A stretch of DNA of 64,000 nt, from NCBI GenBank assembly GCA_030578315.1, contig JAUQQL010000001.1:1-64000 (forward strand), given 5' to 3'. The notes beneath the pieces are model-generated. The model was not told the DNA's origin. It did not search any database and saw nothing but the letters and a program-made list of their open reading frames with translations. Positions 26,835 through 36,796 of this stretch are shown piece after piece (positions within the stretch are counted from its first letter, which is position 1; every line of letters begins with the position of its first letter). The stretch comes from Thermodesulfobacteriota bacterium. GTDB lineage: Bacteria; Desulfobacterota; Thermodesulfobacteria; Thermodesulfobacteriales; Thermodesulfobacteriaceae. The position numbers and the translations under genes were made by a program.

Positions 26835-28118
26835 ATGCGGTTTCGTTCTAAATTTTTTTATGAAAGAGCACTTAAAGTTATTCCAGGAGGAGTAAATAGT
26901 CCGGTTAGGGCATGTAAAGCCGTTAAAAGTGAACCAATTTTTTTTGAAAGAGGAGAAGGAGCTTATCTAATAGATGTAGACGGAAACCGATATATTGACT
27001 ATGTTTGTTCTTGGGGTCCTTTGATTTTGGGACATGCTCATCCTGAGGTTATAGCAGAAATATATTTTGCAAGCAAAAGAGGAACAAGTTTTGGAGCTCC
27101 AACTTGGCAGGAGGTAGAACTTGCAGAGCTTATAAAAAATTGTTTTCCTTCTATTGAGAAGTTGCGTCTGGTTAATTCTGGGACAGAGGCTACTATGAGT
27201 GCTATAAGACTTGCCAGAGCTTACACTGGTAGAAAAAAAATTATTAAATTTGAAGGTTGCTATCATGGGCATGTGGATTCTCTTTTAGTTAAAGCTGGCT
27301 CAGGTTTGGCAACCTTTGGAATACCAGCAAGCCCAGGCATTCCGGAAGAATTAACTTCCCACACCTTAAATCTTCCCTTTAACAATTTTGAAGCTGTTAA
27401 AAAAACCTTTGAAAGTTATGGAAAAGAAATTGCAGGAGTAATTGTAGAACCTGTTCCAGGAAACATGGGAGTAGTTTTGCCTAAAGAAGGTTTTTTAGAA
27501 TTTTTAAGAGAAATAACCCAAAAATACGAAACCCTTCTTATATTTGATGAAGTGATAACAGGATTTAGACTGGGAATTTCTGGAGCCCAGGGTAAGTATG
27601 GAATTTTCCCAGACCTTACCTGTCTTGGTAAAATTATAGGAGGAGGTTTACCTGTGGGGGCTTATGGAGGAAAAGAAGAAATTATGAATCTTGTAGCACC
27701 AGAAGGACCGGTTTATCAGGCAGGTACCCTTTCTGGTAATCCTATAGCAGTTTCTGCAGGATTAGCTACTCTTAAAGAACTTTTAAAACCGGGAGTTTAC
27801 GAAAAATTAGAAATAATCTCTCAGCAACTGGAAGAAGGCTTAAAAGAAGTGTTAAAAAGTTTGAGACTTTCATATAAAGTTAACAGAGCAGGGTCCATGT
27901 TAACTCTTTTCTTTACCGAAAGGGAGGTTGTAGACTTTGAAACAGCTTTAGGTTGTGATGCTGAGAAGTTTGCTATATTTTGGCAAAAAATGCTTAAAGA
28001 GGGAATTTATCTTCCGCCATCTCAGTTTGAAGCCTGGTTTTTATCTTTAGCTCATAGAGAAGAGGAAGTTGAAAAAACAATAAAAGCTGTTTATAAGGTT
28101 CTAAGAGAAATAATATAA
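26835..28118 (+). CDS. hemL: Glutamate-1-semialdehyde 2,1-aminomutase
   Basis: PLP enzyme making 5-aminolevulinate from glutamate-1-semialdehyde in the C5 tetrapyrrole pathway. 427 residues: '[55 protein letters not shown]', '[45 protein letters not shown]', '[43 protein letters not shown]' with the Schiff-base Lys in 'GKIIGGG'. It supplies precursors for siroheme/heme, fitting the AhbD-type gene at 59813-60892. GGGAGG precedes the ATG. It converges on ilvC with three bases between. Confidence 0.95.
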   Translation: MRFRSKFFYERALKVIPGGVNSPVRACKAVKSEPIFFERGEGAYLIDVDGNRYIDYVCSWGPLILGHAHPEVIAEIYFASKRGTSFGAPTWQEVELAELIKNCFPSIEKLRLVNSGTEATMSAIRLARAYTGRKKIIKFEGCYHGHVDSLLVKAGSGLATFGIPASPGIPEELTSHTLNLPFNNFEAVKKTFESYGKEIAGVIVEPVPGNMGVVLPKEGFLEFLREITQKYETLLIFDEVITGFRLGISGAQGKYGIFPDLTCLGKIIGGGLPVGAYGGKEEIMNLVAPEGPVYQAGTLSGNPIAVSAGLATLKELLKPGVYEKLEIISQQLEEGLKEVLKSLRLSYKVNRAGSMLTLFFTEREVVDFETALGCDAEKFAIFWQKMLKEGIYLPPSQFEAWFLSLAHREEEVEKTIKAVYKVLREII

Positions 28119-28121
28119 GTT

Positions 28122-29196
<1,075 letters not shown>

Positions 29197-29206
29197 GAAA
29201 AAAGTT

Positions 29207-31540
29207 TTACTTTAGTTTATTAACTTTTATTTTTTCTAAAGGGTTTGGCAATAAGGTTTTGTCTTTTAAAAATTTTAGTATAGAAAAATTCTTTATATCA
29301 AAGATTTTTAAAAGATAAGTTTTGGAACTAAGTTTCTCTAATATAATTTTTTTATCTTCATCAAAATTTTCTAATTTTAAAATTTGCCAAGGGTCAAAAA
29401 TTTCATAAATTTCTTCTTTTTTTTGAGGTAATTTAGGTTTTTCCAAACTTATTTTAGCTTTTTTTATTTTAAGTCCTGGATAAAGTTCTAGATTTACTAA
29501 AACCTTTTCCAAATTTTTTTGTCCTGTAGCAATAGCTATATATTCTTCTTCTGAACTTATACCTATAGCAAGAGCTTTATCTACTAAAATTTTAGGATGA
29601 GGATGAAATCCTGAGGTGTAAATTAAAGGAATATTTAAACGATTTAGAATCAAAATAAATAGTCTGATTATTTCTAATTGAGAAAGGAAAATAGCTTTGT
29701 CTTTTTTAGTATAAAAAATTTCGTACCAAAATTCACCTTCACTTTTAGGGTATTTAATCTTTATAACAGAAATTTCTTTTTTAGTAGAAGTAGCTAACCG
29801 AGGTTTAAAGTATGTATTACAGGTTCCACAATTGGAGCACTTAATTTTACAATCTTGGGTAATTTTTTCTTTATAAGCTTTTTCTTTTTCTCTGATTAAA
29901 AACTCTTTAGAAACTCTCAGGTCTATATGGTCCCAAGGAAGAGATTCATTTAGGTTTCTCTCTCTAAGGTAGTCTTCTAAATGTATTTTCAATTCTTCTG
30001 CTGCTTCTTTCCATATTTTTAGGTTAAAAAAATCTTGCCAGCTATCAAGTCTTGCACCTTTTTGATAAGCTCTTTCTATGAGAGAACTCAATTTTCTGTC
30101 GCCTCTTGCAATAACACCTTCTAAAAAACTTTGTTCTGGATAATGATGTTTGAAAGCTTTTAAAGGGAGGAGCTGTTTTAAAAAAGAAATTTTCTGATAA
30201 GCTTCCTCTATAGAAATTTGTTTTTCCCACTGAAAAGGGGTATGAGGTTTTGGGACAAAGATAGAAGCTGAAATTGTGATTTCTAGTTTTGGGAAACATT
30301 TTTTAAGTTTTTTATAAATCTGGGATATTTCTTTTAGGTCTTCTTCGGTTTCTGTAGGAAGTCCTATCATAAAATAAAGTTTTACTTTTTTCCATCCTAG
30401 TTTATAAGCTAATTCCAAGTCTTTCCAAAGGTTTTCTATATTAATGTCTTTATTAATTACTTTTCGTAGTCTTTCAGTTCCAGCTTCTGGAGCAAGAGTT
30501 AATCCAGTTTTTCTACCAAATTTTATAAACTCAAGAAGTTCTTCACTTAAACTCCCTACTCTTAAAGAAGGAAGTGAAAAGAAAAATCTTCTGGGAAATT
30601 TTAAATAAAAACATATTTTTAAGAGTTTAAGAAGTTTACTTAAAGATGAATAATCGCAGGTAGAAAGAGACATAAGAGAAGCTTCAAAGTAACCGGTTTT
30701 TTTGAAATTCTGATAAAGTTCTTTTATAATTAATTCAGGCTGTTTCTCTCTTAAAGGACGGTAATATATTGAAGCTTCACAAAATCTACATCCCCTTGTA
30801 CATCCTCTCGAAATTTCAAGAGGTATTCGGTCGTGAGATAAAGGAATAACCGGGATTCCAAATTCATAAAAAAAATTACTTTGATTTAAATCTCTAACAA
30901 TTCTTTTTTGAGTTTTATTTTTAAATACTGGAACATAAACTCCTTCTATTTTAGTTAAAGCTTCTAATAATTTAACTTTTTTGTCTCCCGAAAACTTCCA
31001 TTCTTTTATAACTTCTAAAACCTCAAAAATTACTTCTTCTCCATCTCCAATTATTATAGCGTCAAAAAAGTCAGCTATTGGTTCTGGATTACCAGAACAG
31101 GGACCACCCCCCAACACTATAGGATATCTTTCATTTCTTTCTTCAGCTCTAAAAGGTATACCACTTAAATCTAAAAGATTTAAAATTCCCGTTACTAAAA
31201 GCTCATAAGCATAACTTACTCCTATTACATCAAATTCTTTTAAAGGTTTTCTATAATTAAGGCTCAAAAGAGGAAAATTTAAAGTCTTTAGTTCTTTTTC
31301 AAAATCAGGAGCTACTGGAAAACATAGATCTGAAAGGTATTCAGGTGATTTATTAACTAAGTAACTTAAAATTATTATTCCCAAGTGAGAACGTCCAATT
31401 TCATAAAGATCTGGATAACAAAAACAGATCTTTAACTTACTTTTTTCCCAGTCTTTTTTTATAAAAAAAGGTTCCTCTCCTATATATCTTGAAGGTTTAC
31501 GAACTTTTATTAAAATCTCATAAGGATAGTCTTTTTTCAC
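29207..31540 (-). CDS. B12-binding/radical SAM protein fused to DUF2344 domain
   Basis: 777 residues. The N-terminal half is of the TIGR03960 radical-SAM type: a cobalamin-binding-like region ('FCYPDLYEIGRSHLGIIILSYLVN', 'PIVLGGGPCSGNPEPIADFFDAIIIGDGEE'), then the SAM cluster motif 'SRGCTRGCRFCEASIYYRPLR' and 'GLTLAPEAGTERLRKVINKDI'. After a Cys cluster ('CKIKCSNCGTCNTYF', about 585) comes a TIGR03936/DUF2344 domain with 'FLSQLEIIRLFILILNRLNIPLIYTSGFHPHPKI'. The fusion is common in Clostridia and deltaproteobacteria-like groups; the target is not established. GTG start, 17 bases from the divergent DUF429 gene. Confidence 0.88.
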   Translation of the reverse strand: MKKDYPYEILIKVRKPSRYIGEEPFFIKKDWEKSKLKICFCYPDLYEIGRSHLGIIILSYLVNKSPEYLSDLCFPVAPDFEKELKTLNFPLLSLNYRKPLKEFDVIGVSYAYELLVTGILNLLDLSGIPFRAEERNERYPIVLGGGPCSGNPEPIADFFDAIIIGDGEEVIFEVLEVIKEWKFSGDKKVKLLEALTKIEGVYVPVFKNKTQKRIVRDLNQSNFFYEFGIPVIPLSHDRIPLEISRGCTRGCRFCEASIYYRPLREKQPELIIKELYQNFKKTGYFEASLMSLSTCDYSSLSKLLKLLKICFYLKFPRRFFFSLPSLRVGSLSEELLEFIKFGRKTGLTLAPEAGTERLRKVINKDINIENLWKDLELAYKLGWKKVKLYFMIGLPTETEEDLKEISQIYKKLKKCFPKLEITISASIFVPKPHTPFQWEKQISIEEAYQKISFLKQLLPLKAFKHHYPEQSFLEGVIARGDRKLSSLIERAYQKGARLDSWQDFFNLKIWKEAAEELKIHLEDYLRERNLNESLPWDHIDLRVSKEFLIREKEKAYKEKITQDCKIKCSNCGTCNTYFKPRLATSTKKEISVIKIKYPKSEGEFWYEIFYTKKDKAIFLSQLEIIRLFILILNRLNIPLIYTSGFHPHPKILVDKALAIGISSEEEYIAIATGQKNLEKVLVNLELYPGLKIKKAKISLEKPKLPQKKEEIYEIFDPWQILKLENFDEDKKIILEKLSSKTYLLKIFDIKNFSILKFLKDKTLLPNPLEKIKVNKLK

Positions 31541-31557
31541 ATTTTTAAATTTAATTC
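31541..31557. promoter_or_regulatory. Candidate bidirectional -10 element between two divergent genes
   Basis: Only 17 bases separate the GTG at 31540 (minus) from the ATG at 31558 (plus). The symmetric centre reads TAAATT on the plus strand (31546-31551, six bases before the ATG) and TAAATT on the minus strand (31553-31548, seven bases before the GTG). Both match the TANNNT signature placed for leaderless transcripts. No good -35 was seen on either side. Confidence 0.35.
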
Positions 31558-32226
31558 ATGTTTTATTTTTTAGGAATAGACTTAGCCGGAACTAAAAATA
31601 CCTGGGCTGTAAGCTTAGAAAAAAAAGGGAATTATTTAAGTTTAACAGAAACGCTTTCTTTAAAAAAACCTGAACAACCTCTTGCTATAAAAGATTTATT
31701 TGAAGTAGTTTCTTTTTGTACGAAAAATAGAGTTCTTTCAGTAGCTATAGATGCACCTTTAAGCTTTTCTCTTTCAAACTTAACTGGATTTAGACTTTCT
31801 GATATAAAGCTTAAAGAAATGCTTCCTAAAAATGCTAAAAAATGGGTAGTATCCTATCATGCTCTTATGGGAGTGCCTATTAGAGCTTTTCTTTTAGCTC
31901 AAGAAATTTCTACTTATTGTGGAACTATTCTTGAAACCCATCCTAGAGCTTGTTTTTACTTTACTTTACCAGAAGATAAAAAATACTTAGCTTTTGAATA
32001 TAAGAAAAGAAAACTTACCGAAGAAGAAAAAAGCTTTTTACTGCAGTTTCTTTTTAAAAAGTTTCACCTCAAGTTTCTTTTTTCTTTTTCTCTTAATGAA
32101 GGTATACTAGATGCTATTTTTTGTGCTTTAGTTGCAAGTTTTTATATTTTTTTTCCAGAAAAGTTATATTTTTTACCTTCTGAAAGTGGATTAAAAGGTT
32201 TTGGTCCTTTTGTTCTGCTCTTTTAA
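31558..32226 (+). CDS. DUF429 family protein (RNase H-like fold)
   Basis: 222 residues. The start 'FYFLGIDLAGTKNTWAVSLEK' and 'VLSVAIDAPLSFSL' give the two acidic strand motifs of the DUF429 (PF04250) predicted nuclease family. 'KKWVVSYHALMGVPIRAFLLAQEI' and 'ETHPRACFYFTL' match the middle part, and the end 'EGILDAIFCALVASFYIF' carries the last conserved Asp. Biochemical role unknown. No ribosome binding site is visible before the ATG, consistent with leaderless translation. Confidence 0.8.
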   Translation: MFYFLGIDLAGTKNTWAVSLEKKGNYLSLTETLSLKKPEQPLAIKDLFEVVSFCTKNRVLSVAIDAPLSFSLSNLTGFRLSDIKLKEMLPKNAKKWVVSYHALMGVPIRAFLLAQEISTYCGTILETHPRACFYFTLPEDKKYLAFEYKKRKLTEEEKSFLLQFLFKKFHLKFLFSFSLNEGILDAIFCALVASFYIFFPEKLYFLPSESGLKGFGPFVLLF

Positions 32227-32262
32227 TTTTTAAAAGCTGTTTTAAAATGAGGTAAAAATTAA

Positions 32263-33315
<1,053 letters not shown>

Positions 33316-33317
33316 AA

Positions 33318-33959
33318 TCATTCATTGTTTTTGAAAAGTTTATAATAATAGAGTACCATTTTTACATAATTTTGAGTTTCGGAAATAGGCGGAATTCTCT
33401 TAAAATTTTTAACTGTTTCTGGACCTGCATTGTAGGCTGCTAAACTTAAACTTAGGTCTTTAAATTCATTTAAAAGATATCTTAAATATTTAGCTCCTCC
33501 ATAAATATTTTCAACCGGATCAAAAGGATTTTTAACTCCTACTAACTGAGCTGTAGAAGGAATAAGTTGCATAATCCCCATAGCACCTTTAGGAGAAACT
33601 GCATAAGAATTAAAATTAGACTCAACTTTAGCTATAGCTTTTAAAAGATGAGGGTCTAGATCGTAAGTGAAAGCTGCTTTTTTAAAAAGCGAATCTAAGT
33701 CTTTAAAATTTTTATAATAAATTTTGGAAAAACTAAACAAATTAGGATAATAAGAATGCTTTGACTTAAAATTTTTAGAGAAATTTTTATAAGATTTAAT
33801 ATACAACTTACAGCTTTTATGAAGGATAATATTGGAATAGTAAATTTCTCCAGTTTCGGAGTGCTCACATAAATAAATATTTGCTAATCCTGTTTTACTA
33901 AAAAAATAAAAATAAAAATTAAAAAAGATTATAATAATTAATATTTTTAAGAAAACCAT
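33318..33959 (-). CDS. Lytic transglycosylase, SLT domain
   Basis: 213 residues. N-terminal membrane segment/signal (1-25), a short Cys-containing region ('NIYLCEHSETGEIYYSN') and a C-terminal SLT domain: 'YDLDPHLLKAIAKVESNFNSYAVSPKGAMGIMQLIPSTAQLVGV' with the catalytic Glu in 'KVESNF', then 'YGGAKYLRYLLNEFKDLSLSLAAYNAGPETV'. It should cleave peptidoglycan glycan strands in the periplasm. Its ATG is two bases after the folK stop, so it ends the long hisS-to-folK transcript; it converges on mreB with two bases between. Confidence 0.88.
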   Translation of the reverse strand: MVFLKILIIIIFFNFYFYFFSKTGLANIYLCEHSETGEIYYSNIILHKSCKLYIKSYKNFSKNFKSKHSYYPNLFSFSKIYYKNFKDLDSLFKKAAFTYDLDPHLLKAIAKVESNFNSYAVSPKGAMGIMQLIPSTAQLVGVKNPFDPVENIYGGAKYLRYLLNEFKDLSLSLAAYNAGPETVKNFKRIPPISETQNYVKMVLYYYKLFKNNE

Positions 33960-33961
33960 TT

Positions 33962-34510
33962 TTATAATGAAATTTTACCATAAAGTCCTATTTTTTGCAA
34001 TTTTAGAAGATTTTGAAAATTTTCATAAACTTTTCTAAGGGAAAGCTTGAACAAAGGATGAATCCAATTTTCTGCTATTTCTAAAGAGGGCAGCATTACA
34101 AAGGCTCTAAGATGAGCTTTAGGATGAGGTATTTTTAAAAAGACTTCATTAATTATACTTTTTTCGTAAAGGATAATATCTATGTCAATAAAACGGTCTT
34201 CATAAGTATGATATTTTTTTTGTTTTCTTCCTAAAAGAAACTCAATTTTTTTTATTTCAAAAAGAAGAGCCCAGGGAGAAAGTGAAGTCTTTATGACGAG
34301 AGAAAGATTTAAAAAGTAATTAGGACTTGTATACTCTAAGGGAGAACTCTCATAAAGATGTGAAGTTTTTTCTATTTTTAAAGGAAGTTTTTTCAGTAAA
34401 AAAAGAGCCTTTTTTAAAAAAAACTCTCTTTTTCCTAAATTACTTCCAAGATTTAATAAAACACTTTTTAGAGTTTCAGGGTAGAAAGTCTCTGAATAGC
34501 TTCTTTTAAT
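33962..34510 (-). CDS. folK: Hydroxymethyldihydropterin pyrophosphokinase, apparently with an ATT start
   Basis: Folate pathway enzyme (HPPK). The frame encodes 'VLLNLGSNLGKREFFLKKALFLLKKLPLKIEKTSHLYESSPLEY', 'DRFIDIDIILYE' (metal-binding Asp pair) and 'IPHPKAHLRAFVMLPSLEI', all HPPK signatures. No ATG, GTG or TTG exists between the preceding in-frame stop and the conserved start. However GGAGG (34522-34518) lies seven bases before an ATT (34510-34508), giving 182 residues and a 43-base overlap with the aminotransferase gene. Initiation at ATT is my inference; a sequencing error or recoding from the upstream gene are alternatives. The SLT gene follows after two bases. Confidence 0.75.
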   Translation of the reverse strand: MKRSYSETFYPETLKSVLLNLGSNLGKREFFLKKALFLLKKLPLKIEKTSHLYESSPLEYTSPNYFLNLSLVIKTSLSPWALLFEIKKIEFLLGRKQKKYHTYEDRFIDIDIILYEKSIINEVFLKIPHPKAHLRAFVMLPSLEIAENWIHPLFKLSLRKVYENFQNLLKLQKIGLYGKISL

Positions 34511-35625
34511 TTTTTTTCCTCCACAGTTAAGGCTATTCTAAAGTAACCCTCTCCATATTTTCCAAATCCAACTCCAGGGGTTACTACTATTGCTTTTTCG
34601 TCTAAAAGCTTTTTACAAAATTCCTGAGAAGAATAGTTTTTAGGAACCTTTACCCAGATATAAAAAGTAGCTTTAGGAACTTTAAATTCAAAACCTAATT
34701 TTTTAAGTTCTTCAACCACCAAGTCTCTTCTTTTTTTTAAAGTATTTTTTATAGAAGTAGTTAAATTTTCTAGATTTTCTAAAGCATAAGTTCCAGCTTC
34801 TTGAATAGCTGTAAAAACTCCAGAATCTATGTTACTCTTTACTTTAGCTAATGCAGAAATAAGAAAGCTATTTCCTACCGCAAATCCAATTCTCCAACCG
34901 GTCATGCAGAAGGTTTTAGATAAACTGTGAAATTCAATAGCTACTTCTTTAGCTCCATTTACTTCAAAAATGCTTAGAGGTGGGTCTTCAAAATATATTT
35001 CTACATAAGCTGCGTCATGAGCTATAATAAAGTCGTACTTTTTGGCTAACTTTATTACTTCCTTAAAGAACTCTTTAGAAGCTGTAGCAGTGGTTGGATT
35101 ATTAGGATAATTTAACCACAAGATTTTTGTTTTTCTAAAAATATTTTCTGGAATACTTCCTAAATCAGGTAGAAATTCGTTTTCCCAGGTAAGAGGTACA
35201 TAATAAGGTATTCCATCCGTAAAAATAGTTCCAAGATGATATACAGGATAAGCCGGATCAGGGCATAAAACTATATCTTCAGGATTAATGAAGGCTAATG
35301 GAAAATGTGCGATTCCTTCTTTAGAACCAATTAAAGCTAAAACTTCTATTTCCGGATCAAAGGTAACTCCAAATCTTCTTTTAAAATAGTTAACACAAGC
35401 TTTTCTATAAACAATACTTCCTACATTAGAAGGATATCTATGGTTGGAAGCTTTTTCTAAAGCTTTTTTAGCTACCTCTACAATTTCAGAAGGAGTAGGG
35501 AGGTCAGGGTCACCAATTCCTAAATCAATTACTTCTACTCCTTGTTTTATCTTTTCATTTTTAAGTCTATCTAATTCTACAAAAAGATAAGGAGGTATTT
35601 TTTGCAATCTTTCTGAAAGTTCCAT
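34468..35625 (-). CDS. dapL: LL-diaminopimelate aminotransferase (class I/II PLP aminotransferase)
   Basis: Converts tetrahydrodipicolinate directly to LL-diaminopimelate, for lysine and peptidoglycan. 385 residues from the ATG at 35625 (GGGAGA upstream). 'LSERLQKIPPYLFVELDRLKNEKIKQGVEVIDLGIGDPDLPTP' and 'NHRYPSNVGSIVYRKA' are characteristic of the DapL/Asp-aminotransferase-like group. 'ILWLNYPNNPTTATAS' and 'FHSLSKTFCMTGWRIGFAVG' (Schiff-base Lys) complete the fold. An upstream in-frame start at 35658 would overlap ino1. Other class I aminotransferases of similar sequence exist, so substrate is likely, not certain. Confidence 0.78.
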   Translation of the reverse strand: MELSERLQKIPPYLFVELDRLKNEKIKQGVEVIDLGIGDPDLPTPSEIVEVAKKALEKASNHRYPSNVGSIVYRKACVNYFKRRFGVTFDPEIEVLALIGSKEGIAHFPLAFINPEDIVLCPDPAYPVYHLGTIFTDGIPYYVPLTWENEFLPDLGSIPENIFRKTKILWLNYPNNPTTATASKEFFKEVIKLAKKYDFIIAHDAAYVEIYFEDPPLSIFEVNGAKEVAIEFHSLSKTFCMTGWRIGFAVGNSFLISALAKVKSNIDSGVFTAIQEAGTYALENLENLTTSIKNTLKKRRDLVVEELKKLGFEFKVPKATFYIWVKVPKNYSSQEFCKKLLDEKAIVVTPGVGFGKYGEGYFRIALTVEEKKLKEAIQRLSTLKL

Positions 35626-35635
35626 CTTTCTCTCC

Positions 35636-36745
35636 CTATCTTTCTCTTTTTCCTTCAATAAATTCTTGAACCATTTTTTTAGCTATATAGTCAGGAAATT
35701 GTTGAGGAGGATGTTTCATAGTGTAAGCTGAAATAGAGATAAGAGGTCCTCCTATTCCTCGGTCTTTGGCTAACTTAACACATCTTATAGCGTCAATAGC
35801 TGAACCAGCTGAATTAGGAGAATCCTCAACTTCTAATCTTACTTCCAAAGAAAAAGGAACTCCTCCAAAGTGTTCTCCTTCTAATCTTATATAAGCTATT
35901 TTTCTATCTTTTAACCAAGGTATCCAGTCAGAAGGGCCTATATGGATGTTTTCCCATTCTATTTCGTAGGGAAGTAAACTTGTAACAGCTTCAGTTTTAG
36001 AAATTTTTTTAGTTTTTAAGCGGGTTCTTTCCAACATATTTAAAAAATCTGTATTTCCTCCAAAGTTAAGCTGATAACTTCTTTTAAGTGGAACTCCTCG
36101 GTCTACAAAAAGTTGAACCAAAGTTCTGTGAAGTATGGTAGCTCCTAGCTGAGATTTTATGTCATCTCCTACTACAGGTATGTTGTTTAATTCAAATTTT
36201 TTAGCCCAAGTTGAATCAGACACAATGAAGGTAGGCATAGCATTTACAAAACCCACACCTGCTTTAAGACAAGCTTCTGCATAAAAACGAGCAGCCATTT
36301 CTGCTCCTACTGGAACATAATTAATTAAAACATCAGCTTGAGTTTCTTTTAAAACCGATATTACATCCTCTAATTCATCTTCTTTTTCTTCAGATACGAC
36401 AAAAGTTTTATCCTCGGGAAAATTTTTCATATGAGGAGCTACTCCATCTAAAACTTTTCCTTTCCTAACCTTTACTCCTAAATAAGGAACATCTCTATAA
36501 AAAATAGTAGTACAGTTAGGAGGGCTGAAAATAGCTTCGGAAAGATCTTTTCCTACTTTTCGAGCATCAATGTCCCAAGCTGCTACTAATTCAATGTCAT
36601 AAGGTTTATATCCTCCTACGTCGGGTAACATTATTCCTTCTATATTTTTAAGTTGACCTTTTTCTCTATAATAGAAAATTCCTTGTACTAAAGAACTGGC
36701 ACAGTTTCCTACTCCTACTATAGCTAACCGTACCTTTTTAGACAT
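35636..36745 (-). CDS. ino1: myo-Inositol-1-phosphate synthase
   Basis: NAD-dependent conversion of glucose 6-phosphate to inositol 1-phosphate. 369 residues: Rossmann start 'RLAIVGVGNCASSLVQGIFYY', 'LVAAWDIDARKVGKDLSEAIF', 'DVLINYVPVGAEMAARFYAEACLKAGVGFVNAMPTFI', 'PVVGDDIKSQLGATILHRTL' and 'LNFGGNTDFLNM' are typical of the shorter bacterial/archaeal enzymes. In thermophiles the product can feed phosphatidylinositol-type lipids or di-myo-inositol phosphate, a heat solute; neither downstream enzyme is in the window. Confidence 0.92.
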   Translation of the reverse strand: MSKKVRLAIVGVGNCASSLVQGIFYYREKGQLKNIEGIMLPDVGGYKPYDIELVAAWDIDARKVGKDLSEAIFSPPNCTTIFYRDVPYLGVKVRKGKVLDGVAPHMKNFPEDKTFVVSEEKEDELEDVISVLKETQADVLINYVPVGAEMAARFYAEACLKAGVGFVNAMPTFIVSDSTWAKKFELNNIPVVGDDIKSQLGATILHRTLVQLFVDRGVPLKRSYQLNFGGNTDFLNMLERTRLKTKKISKTEAVTSLLPYEIEWENIHIGPSDWIPWLKDRKIAYIRLEGEHFGGVPFSLEVRLEVEDSPNSAGSAIDAIRCVKLAKDRGIGGPLISISAYTMKHPPQQFPDYIAKKMVQEFIEGKRER

Positions 36746-36796
36746 ATTTACCCCCTTTCAAATATCCTTTTAAACTTACCATAAAAACTTTTATTA

